Origin: JAJVHZ01 sp041395385 | Lineage (GTDB): Bacteria > Pseudomonadota > Gammaproteobacteria > JAJPIJ01 | Direction: 5' to 3' | DNA length: 64,000 bases | Assembly: GCA_041395385.1 (NCBI GenBank) | Contig: JAWLAN010000014.1 | Coordinates: 75,768 to 139,767, forward strand | Part shown: piece after piece, positions 58,063 to 64,000 of the stretch | Layout: every line of letters starts with the position of its first letter | How positions within the stretch are numbered: position 1 is the stretch's first letter | Notes under the pieces: generated by a model | What the model was told of the DNA's origin: nothing | The model's input: only the letters and a program-made list of their open reading frames with translations | The model's database searches: none | Made by a program: the position numbers and the translations under genes

Positions 58063-60156
58063 ATGTCAGCAACGAGCCTCGCTGTCGATCCGTCCGCGCC
58101 GCGTACCGCCGCCGCTCAGGGCCTGCTTCCCGCGCGCATCGTCAAACGCACCGGCGTCGAGGCGCCGTTCGACGCCGAACGCATCGTCTCGGCGATTCGT
58201 CGCGCCGGCAATGCCACCGGCGAGTTCGAAGAGGAGGAGGCGCGCCTACTCACCGGCCAGGTGCTCAAGGTGCTGCGCCATCGTTTCGACGGCTCCCCGC
58301 CCACGGTCGAGCAGGTCCAGGACATCGTCGAACAGACCCTGATCGTCGGCAATCATCTGCGCACGGCGCGCGCCTACATCGCCTACCGTGATTCGCGCGC
58401 GCGCCAGCGCCAGGACCGCCGCACCCTGCTGGACGTCGCCGCCTCGATCAACGAGTATCTCGATCGCGACGACTGGCGGGTGCAGGCCAACGCCAACCAG
58501 GGCTATTCGCTCGGCGGCCTCATCCTCAACGTCTCCGGCAAGGTGGTGGCGAACTACTGGCTCTCGCACGTCTATCCCCCGGAGATCGGCCAGGCCCACC
58601 GCGAGGCCGACATACACATCCATGATCTGGACATGCTGGCCGGCTACTGCGCCGGCTGGTCGCTGCGCCAGCTCCTGCACGAGGGCTTCAACGGCGTGCC
58701 CGGCAAGATCGAGGCCGGTCCCCCCAGGCACCTGTCCAGCGCGCTGGGCCAGGCGGTGAACTTCCTCGGCACGCTGCAGAACGAGTGGGCGGGCGCGCAG
58801 GCCTTCAGCTCCTTCGACACCTATCTGGCGCCGTTTCTGCGCAAGGACGCGCTCGACTACGAGGCGGTGCGGCAGACCATCCAGGAGTTCGTGTACAACC
58901 TCAACGTGCCGTCGCGCTGGGGCACGCAAACGCCGTTCACCAACCTGACCTTCGACTGGGTCTGCCCGGAGGACCTGCGCGAACAGGTCCCCGTCATCGG
59001 CGGCGAGGAGATGCCGTTCACCTACGGCGAGCTGCAGTCCGAGATGGACATGATCAACCGCGCCTACATCGAGGTCATGACCGCGGGCGACGCCAGGGGG
59101 CGGGTGTTCACCTTCCCGATCCCGACCTACAACATCACGGCCGATTTCCCGTGGGAGTCGGAGAATGCGCAACGCCTGTTCGCCATGACCGCCAAGTACG
59201 GGCTGCCGTACTTCCAGAACTTCCTCAATTCCGATCTCTCCCCCGGCATGGTGCGGTCCATGTGCTGCCGCCTGCAGCTCGACCTGCGCGAGCTGCTCAA
59301 GCGCGGCAACGGCCTGTTCGGCTCCGCCGAGCAGACCGGCTCCGTCGGCGTGGTGACCATCAACTGCGCGCGGCTGGGCTACCTGCACAAGGGGCGCGAA
59401 TCCGCGCTGTTCGAGCACGTCGACCGGCTGGCGGAGCTGGCGAAGCAGAGCCTGGAGATCAAGCGCAAGACCATACAGCGGCTGATGGACGGGGGCCTGT
59501 TCCCGTACACGAAGCGCTATCTCGGCACCCTGCGCAATCACTTCTCCACGATCGGCGTCAACGGCATCAACGAGATGATCCGCAACTTCACCGGCGGGAG
59601 CGACGACATCTCCACCGAACGCGGCCACGACATGGCCGTGCGCCTGCTCGATCACCTGCGCGAGCGGCTGCGCGCCTTCCAGGAGGAGACCGGGCATCTC
59701 TACAATCTGGAGGCGACGCCGGCGGAGGGCACGACGTACCGGTTCGCCAAGGAGGATCGCAAGCGCTATCCCGGCATCCTGCAGGCCGGCACGCCGGAGA
59801 GGCCGTACTACACCAACTCCAGCCAGCTGCCCGTCGGATACACCGACGATCCCTTCGAGGCCCTGGGCTGCCAGGACGCCCTGCAGACGCGATACACGGG
59901 CGGCACGGTACTGCACCTGTACATGAGCGAGCGGATCTCCTCGGCGGACTCCTGCATGAAGCTGGTGCGCACGGCGCTGTCGCGTTTCCGCCTGCCCTAT
60001 CTGACCATAACGCCGACGTTCTCGATCTGCCCGCGGCACGGTTATCTCGCCGGCGAGCACGAATTCTGTCCGAAGTGCGACCAGGAGATCCTTGCCCGCA
60101 AGCAGACGGGCAAGGCGTGTGCAACGTCCATCTGCGAGGAGGAAGCGACACCATGA
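58063..60156 (+). CDS. nrdD: Class III (anaerobic) ribonucleotide reductase, large part without the glycyl-radical site
   Basis: A 697-residue NrdD that makes deoxynucleotides without oxygen. An N-terminal ATP-cone (RIVKRTGVEAPFDAERIVSA, to about residue 120) precedes the 10-strand barrel (FNLNVPSRWGTQTPFTNLTF-type block, shown as NLNVPSRWGTQTPFTNLTF; CCRLQLDLRELLKRGNG; FSTIGVNGINEMI). The Zn site is CPRHGYLAGEHEFCPKCD. The usual C-terminal glycyl-radical segment is missing: the frame ends TSICEEEATP and the radical motif is in the overlapping next gene. The start 58063 has GGGGGGAG upstream. Controlled by an FNR-type promoter. Confidence 0.92.
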   Translation: MSATSLAVDPSAPRTAAAQGLLPARIVKRTGVEAPFDAERIVSAIRRAGNATGEFEEEEARLLTGQVLKVLRHRFDGSPPTVEQVQDIVEQTLIVGNHLRTARAYIAYRDSRARQRQDRRTLLDVAASINEYLDRDDWRVQANANQGYSLGGLILNVSGKVVANYWLSHVYPPEIGQAHREADIHIHDLDMLAGYCAGWSLRQLLHEGFNGVPGKIEAGPPRHLSSALGQAVNFLGTLQNEWAGAQAFSSFDTYLAPFLRKDALDYEAVRQTIQEFVYNLNVPSRWGTQTPFTNLTFDWVCPEDLREQVPVIGGEEMPFTYGELQSEMDMINRAYIEVMTAGDARGRVFTFPIPTYNITADFPWESENAQRLFAMTAKYGLPYFQNFLNSDLSPGMVRSMCCRLQLDLRELLKRGNGLFGSAEQTGSVGVVTINCARLGYLHKGRESALFEHVDRLAELAKQSLEIKRKTIQRLMDGGLFPYTKRYLGTLRNHFSTIGVNGINEMIRNFTGGSDDISTERGHDMAVRLLDHLRERLRAFQEETGHLYNLEATPAEGTTYRFAKEDRKRYPGILQAGTPERPYYTNSSQLPVGYTDDPFEALGCQDALQTRYTGGTVLHLYMSERISSADSCMKLVRTALSRFRLPYLTITPTFSICPRHGYLAGEHEFCPKCDQEILARKQTGKACATSICEEEATP

Positions 60157-60329
60157 GTCATGAGATCGAAGCGGTCCTGCGCGACGAGGAACGTACCCGC
60201 TGCGAGGTGTGGACGCGGGTCATGGGCTATCACCGCCCGGTATCCGAGTTCAACCCCGGCAAGCAGAGCGAGCACCGCGAACGCCTGCACTACACCGAGC
60301 AACGCGCGGAGCGCGCGCTCGTCCGCTGA
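60153..60329 (+). CDS. Separate glycyl-radical subunit of NrdD
   Basis: A 58-residue protein: ERTRCEVWTRVMGYHRPVSE then FNPGKQSEHRERL. RVMGY is the RVxGY glycyl-radical motif (Gly25), and FNPGK is the conserved FNxGK that follows. In E. coli this segment is the C-terminus of NrdD. Here it has its own ATG overlapping the nrdD stop and its own GAGGAGGA site 10 bases upstream, so it is a true separate gene or the product of a -1 shift. NrdG would form the radical on this small chain, which must dock into NrdD. Confidence 0.88.
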   Translation: MSHEIEAVLRDEERTRCEVWTRVMGYHRPVSEFNPGKQSEHRERLHYTEQRAERALVR

Positions 60330-60331
60330 CG

Positions 60332-61003
60332 GTGCCCCATCCGGCACCGGTGATAGGGGGCATCGCCCCCTTCACCACCATCGATTTCCCGGGCAGGCTC
60401 GCGGCAGTGCTCTTCTGCCAGGGCTGCCCGTGGCGCTGCAGTTACTGTCACAACCCCGCGCTGCTGCCGTTCCAGCCGGGGCGGCTCGGGTGGGAGCAGA
60501 TCCGCGCTTTCCTGCTCGCCCGCCGCGGCCTGCTGGAGGCCGTGGTCTTCAGCGGCGGCGAGCCGCTGTCCCAGCCCGCACTGCCGGCGGCGATGGACGA
60601 GGTGCGCGAACTGGGTTTCGCCGTCGGTCTGCACACCACCGGTGCGAGTCCGGCGCGCTTCGAACAGGCGCTGGCGCGGGCCGACTGGGTCGGCTTCGAC
60701 GTCAAGGCGCCCGTCGACCGTTATGGCGAGGTCACCGGGCACGGCGCCGGCGCGATCGTGTATCGAAGCCTGGCGACGCTCGTCTCATCGGGCGTCGCGC
60801 ACGAGGTGCGTACCACCGTGGACCCGCAGCAGCTCGGCGAATCCGACCTGCTGGAGATGGCGAGGCAGTTGGCGGATGCCGGCGTGACCCACTGGGTCCT
60901 GCAACGATGCCGCGGGGGCGGGCCGCGACGGATCGATCCCCTCGAGGATACCTCGCTGATCGCGCGACTGCGCACGCAGATGCCGTCACTGACGGTGCGT
61001 TGA
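60332..61003 (+). CDS. nrdG: Anaerobic ribonucleotide reductase activase (NrdG-type radical SAM)
   Basis: A 223-residue activase. FTTIDFPGRLAAVLFCQGCP and CPWRCSYCHNP give the radical SAM motif CxxxCxxC, followed by AVVFSGGEPLSQPALPAAMD. It belongs to the NrdG2-like group. It generates the glycyl radical on the class III reductase. GTG 60332, two bases after the small radical-subunit stop, is chosen because the homologous region begins at VIGGIAPFTTIDF; a longer open frame upstream is a shadow of that small gene. Confidence 0.9.
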   Translation: MPHPAPVIGGIAPFTTIDFPGRLAAVLFCQGCPWRCSYCHNPALLPFQPGRLGWEQIRAFLLARRGLLEAVVFSGGEPLSQPALPAAMDEVRELGFAVGLHTTGASPARFEQALARADWVGFDVKAPVDRYGEVTGHGAGAIVYRSLATLVSSGVAHEVRTTVDPQQLGESDLLEMARQLADAGVTHWVLQRCRGGGPRRIDPLEDTSLIARLRTQMPSLTVR

Positions 61004-61470
61004 TACGCCCGGTGACGCGGCCCGCTGCGGGCCGGGCACGCATGCGGCGTCGAACGCTGGCAGCCGAAACAGGGACTTGTCGCGCACTGAACGGTCGATA
61101 TCATGGATGCGTCATGGCTGCGATCGATTGCGGGGTTCGGGAACCGTGCGCTTACCCGCCCGCCGCTGGCGAGGCGCCACACGGCGCGCGCCTGGCCCAT
61201 GCGACCCACGGCACGCCGAGTGCGTCGCGCGAGAACCGCATCGTCTTTCCGACGTATTGCACACCACCACCCATCGCTCCGACGGGCCGACCGTCGTCGC
61301 CGGCAAGGCGTTCCATCCGCCGCGATACTGCGTTGCGTCCGCTCGCAGCGTGGCAGGTGTTCGCGTCGTCATCCTGCGTAGCATCGAACAGCGCGAGCCT
61401 CGGCCCGTCGCGCGTGGCATGCCGCGCCGGCGGCATCGTGCCGCCACGGGCGCGTCGACGATAGCCGTGT
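61004..61470. other. 467-bp region without a supported gene
   Basis: Arginine-rich open frames on both strands look like GC shadows. No tRNA, hairpin with T-run or box of the FNR type was found. Confidence 0.5.
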
Positions 61471-62334
61471 ATGGAAGGGGCGATCTGGGGGAGCTTCGCG
61501 GCGCTGTTTCTCGGCGGGGCGGACTTCGCGGGTCGCTTCAGCGGCCGCGCGCTCGGCGCGCCCAGCGCCATGCTCGGTGTGGTCGCGGTCGGCAGCTTTC
61601 TCCTGACTATCGCCGTTCTGGGCGGCGGCGACTTCCCGCCGATCGCGCCTGCCGGGCTGCTGCTGATCGCCGGGTACGGCGTCAGCACGGCCGTCATGGG
61701 CGTGATGCTCTATGCGGCGCTCGCACGCGGTCCCGTCAGCGTCGTCGCGCCGATCGTCGCCAGCCATCCGGTGCTGATCGCCGCCTACTGGTATTCACGG
61801 GGCGTGCGGCCCGATGCGATCCAATGGGCAGCCATCACCGGGACGATACTCGGTGTGATGCTGGTCGCACTCAGCCACGAGCAGGGGGGCAACGGGGAGG
61901 AGCGGCGCGCTCGGGGCGCGCTCCACGTAACGTTATTCATTGCCGCAGGGGCTTGTCTCGCGCACGCGGTGTTGGTCATCGCTGCCCAGGCCGCCACGCC
62001 CTATTACGAGCCACTGCAGATCGCCTGGATGGGGCGCATCGTGAGTTTTATCACCCTGCTGGGATACTTCGCTGTGCTCCGACAAGGGCCGAACGTTCAC
62101 GGACGCTGGTGGCAATTCCTCATCGCGCAGGGTCTCATGGACGCAGCCGGCCATTACTGCCTGTTTGTCGGCAGTCGCAGCGACAGCGTGACCGCTGCCG
62201 TGGCGACCTCGGCGTTCGGTGCCGTGACCACCCTGCTGGCCTGGCTGGTGCTGCGCGAAGCGATGGGGCGTATCCAGTGGCTGGGCGTGGTCCTCGTGTT
62301 CGCAGGGATAGGCGTGCTTGCCGCCCGGGGATGA
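61471..62334 (+). CDS. EamA/DMT-family transporter
   Basis: A 287-residue membrane protein with ten predicted helices and the two EamA repeats (ALFLGGADFAGRFSGRALG; VMLYAALARGPVSVVAPIVA; second half VTAAVATSAFGAVTTLLAWL and REAMGRIQWLGVVLVFAG). DMT carriers export or import small metabolites. The substrate is unknown. No strong ribosome site is seen. It is separate from the nrd operon. Confidence 0.88.
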   Translation: MEGAIWGSFAALFLGGADFAGRFSGRALGAPSAMLGVVAVGSFLLTIAVLGGGDFPPIAPAGLLLIAGYGVSTAVMGVMLYAALARGPVSVVAPIVASHPVLIAAYWYSRGVRPDAIQWAAITGTILGVMLVALSHEQGGNGEERRARGALHVTLFIAAGACLAHAVLVIAAQAATPYYEPLQIAWMGRIVSFITLLGYFAVLRQGPNVHGRWWQFLIAQGLMDAAGHYCLFVGSRSDSVTAAVATSAFGAVTTLLAWLVLREAMGRIQWLGVVLVFAGIGVLAARG

Positions 62335-62567
62335 GGGTTCCTGTCTCGCACGCGCGGTGATTGAACACAGCGTAATCAGTTCCGCACATACCGCCGAGCA
62401 CACGGCGCTCGTTCACACGCCGGTCGCTGGTCACCGGGGGGACAGCAGGTTCGAGGAAGGGTCAGATGGGGAATTGCCGCAGTGCGCAATTGTGCGCTGC
62501 CGGCGGCCATGATCATGCTGGCGCTTGTGCTCTTTCAATCCGCGCTGGCCGCGCGGAGGCAGCGCTG

Positions 62568-62573
62568 TATAAT
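62568..62573 (+). promoter_or_regulatory. -10 hexamer upstream of csrA
   Basis: A perfect TATAAT within CTGTATAATCTCC, about 190 bases before the csrA start; a clear -35 is not visible. Downstream, GGGGCG and CGCCCC can form a hairpin in the leader. The region 62335-62761 has no gene. Confidence 0.45.
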
Positions 62574-62761
62574 CTCCGTTCAAGGGGCGCAGCGGTGCAT
62601 TCGCCGCCCCCGCTGGTCAGCCCCAAAAAATTGTCTGGCCAGCCACGTTTCGAAGACCGCATCCTGCCGGCACCACCATGACCGTGGCGACCGGCGCCTC
62701 TCGGGTCCCGTCCCCACCCGGTTCTGGAATTTGTTGCAGCGTCGCTGCGAGGGAGACAAAT

Positions 62762-63001
62762 GTGCTTATTCTCACCCGTCGGATAAACGAAAGCGTCAAT
62801 ATTGGTGACGACGTCACGGTCACCGTGCTCGGGATCAAGGGCAATCACGTGCGCATTGGGATAGGCGCACCGAAGCATGTCAGCGTGCACCGCGAGGAGA
62901 TCTACGAGCGCGTCCGCCGCGAGCGCGAAGGCGCCGCCAGTTCCGCCAAGGCGTCCACCACCGATGTGACTGCCTCCGCCGTGCATGGCGAGGGGACCTG
63001 A
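62762..63001 (+). CDS. csrA: CsrA/RsmA carbon-storage regulator
   Basis: A 79-residue RNA-binding protein. VLILTRRINESVNIGDDVTV and TVLGIKGNHVRIGIGAPKHV are diagnostic, with the RNA-contacting residues L4/R6 region and VHREEIYERV. CsrA binds GGA motifs in mRNA leaders to change translation. The start is GTG 62762, with GGGAG upstream. A polar tail of about 20 residues (EGAASSAKASTTDVTASAVH) is longer than in E. coli. Confidence 0.95.
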   Translation: MLILTRRINESVNIGDDVTVTVLGIKGNHVRIGIGAPKHVSVHREEIYERVRREREGAASSAKASTTDVTASAVHGEGT

Positions 63002-63250
63002 GCCCGACCCGTCGTTTTTGTCTTCCAACAAACTCCGGAGTAGCCTGCCGCCGATGGCAATTCATGCCTCGGCGGCGGGGTGGTGCCGTGCGTCGTCGGC
63101 TCGCCAATCAGGGACGCGCCTGCACCAAACGTTCGAGCCCGCGCGCCGATCGCGGATGATCACGCCATGATCCAGTCAATCGACCATCCTTTGCGGCGCC
63201 GATGCGGGTGAATTCCGCCGGCACACCAGGCACAGGGGAGCCCATGCGTG

Positions 63251-64000
63251 ATGTGGACAGTGCGTAAAAAATTCGCGGAAGTCTTGTTCGCCGGCTACGT
63301 GCTCCTCGGACTTCTGTGGCTGCTCCTGACCGAATCCAGCCTGCCGCCGGCCGCCGCCGACCCCGGCCAATTCGAGCGCGCCCACGTGCTCAGCTGGGTG
63401 GGCTTCATCGTCGTATCCGCGCTCATCGGGTATGGACTGGCCCGAAAGGCGCGCGCCGACCAGTTCAGATTGCAGGATCGGCTCGCCAAGATCGCCTCCT
63501 CATCGCCGAGCGTCATCTTCTCCTTGCGCATGCGGCCGGAGGGAACCTTCAGCTTTCCCTACGCCAGCCCTGCGATCGAGGAGATCTTCGGCGTCCCGCC
63601 CGATGCGCTGCGCAGCGACGCAAGCTTCATCACGACGATGTTCCCGTCCGCGGACGCGGAGCAACTAAAGTCGACCCTGCGCGCCTCGGCTGACAGGATG
63701 TCGCCATGGCGCACAACGTTGCGGGTGCGCCATCCCAGGAAGAGTGAGATCTGGATCGAGGGCAGCGCGATGCCCGTGCGCGAAAGCGACGGCAGCGTAC
63801 TCTGGCACGGTGTCATCACCGACGTCACGGCGCGGATGGCCGCGGAGCAGTCGCTGAGGGAGAGCGAGACGCGTTATCGGACGTTGTTCAACGCCGGCCG
63901 CGACGCCATCCTCCTTTTCCCAATCGACGAAAGGGGTCTGCCTCTGAGGGATCCCCACAAATTTCATGACTCCTCGCCCCAGCAGGCGGCGTTCATGAGG
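63251..64000 (+). CDS. Membrane PAS-domain sensor protein (3' end outside window)
   Basis: The frame is open from ATG 63251 to the window end (250 residues). Two N-terminal helices (FAEVLFAGYVLLGLLWLLL; VLSWVGFIVVSALIGYGLA) flank a short periplasmic loop. A PAS domain follows (ASSSPSVIFSLRMRPEG; FPYASPAIEEIFGVPPDAL) with a PAC-like end (WHGVITDVTARMAAEQSLRE), and a second PAS begins at SETRYRTLFNAGRDAILLF. The output (histidine kinase or GGDEF/EAL) lies beyond the window. GGGGAG is ten bases upstream; GTG 63248 is an alternative start. Confidence 0.8.
   Translation, partial: MWTVRKKFAEVLFAGYVLLGLLWLLLTESSLPPAAADPGQFERAHVLSWVGFIVVSALIGYGLARKARADQFRLQDRLAKIASSSPSVIFSLRMRPEGTFSFPYASPAIEEIFGVPPDALRSDASFITTMFPSADAEQLKSTLRASADRMSPWRTTLRVRHPRKSEIWIEGSAMPVRESDGSVLWHGVITDVTARMAAEQSLRESETRYRTLFNAGRDAILLFPIDERGLPLRDPHKFHDSSPQQAAFMR

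Noticed and set aside
60160..60330. TGA at the end of nrdD as a selenocysteine codon
   Set aside because: Read-through in that frame gives no glycyl-radical motif; the motif is in the overlapping frame with its own start.

Overview
The window is a GC-rich chromosomal segment from a gammaproteobacterium. The evidence is the end of rpoD followed by a tRNA-Ile2(CAU) gene (the order seen around E. coli rpoD and ileX), a full anaerobic-ubiquinone set (ubiU, ubiV, ubiT and a ubiD-type gene), csrA, and many FNR/Anr-type boxes. I cannot name a genus. The content fits a facultatively anaerobic respirer with c-type cytochromes, possibly a chemolithotroph.

Layout. 1-1.6 kb: rpoD end, an 86-bp inverted-repeat element, tRNA-Ile2, a lone napF-type ferredoxin. 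2-5 kb: a DUF1353 lipoprotein, a frameshifted copper-storage (Csp) gene, a serine-recombinase scrap, and a divergent dmeF/dmeR Ni/Co efflux pair. 5.7-6.8 kb: a MarR regulator and a SnoaL-like protein sharing an operator. 7.2-17.5 kb: a betaine island with a DeoR regulator, a glycine-betaine ABC transporter (permease frameshifted), a choline-kinase-like protein, a dimethylglycine/sarcosine dehydrogenase and a dedicated ETF. 17.5-19.9 kb: a trypsin-like protease with a sorting tail and a truncated duplicate of its 3' end. 20-24.1 kb (minus strand): an apparent operon pqqA-pqqD-pqqE, a tiny membrane protein, a PuuD-like membrane protein, a SerC paralogue and a dihydroorotate-dehydrogenase-like protein, without pqqB or pqqC. 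24.5-30 kb: a molybdopterin oxidoreductase, a TIM-barrel protein, a B12-type radical SAM protein and a 3-hydroxyisobutyrate-dehydrogenase-like protein. 30-34 kb: ubiU (damaged), ubiV, ubiT and a ubiD-family decarboxylase. 34-36 kb: a second B12-binding radical SAM protein.

36-52 kb is the centrepiece: a PAS-BTAD regulator followed by a long operon for a periplasmic type II DMSO-reductase-family complex whose alpha and beta subunits look like the Nitrospira/anammox-type nitrite oxidoreductase NxrA and NxrB. It includes a CydA-like cytochrome b, two membrane-tethered c-type cytochromes, a TorD-like chaperone, an ethylbenzene-dehydrogenase-type gamma subunit, a double-Usp protein and a radical SAM/SPASM protein that both end in a PCP_red-like domain, and a HemY-type protoporphyrinogen oxidase. 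52.6-57.9 kb: a Ftr-type iron uptake operon (P19, porin, cupredoxin, Ftr1, polyferredoxin) with overlapping FNR and Fur sites. 58-61 kb: a class III ribonucleotide reductase whose glycyl-radical domain is a separate 58-residue gene, plus its activase. 61-64 kb: an EamA transporter, csrA, and the start of a PAS sensor protein.

A recurring theme is oxygen control. FNR-type boxes stand before napF, between pqqA and the molybdoenzyme, between ubiT and ubiD, and before the second radical SAM gene, the BTAD regulator, the iron operon and nrdD. For napF, the iron operon and nrdD a -10-like hexamer lies at the spacing expected of an FNR class II promoter. Three genes (csp, the betaine permease, ubiU) carry small frameshifts, mostly in short runs of one base; these may be real decay or consensus errors.
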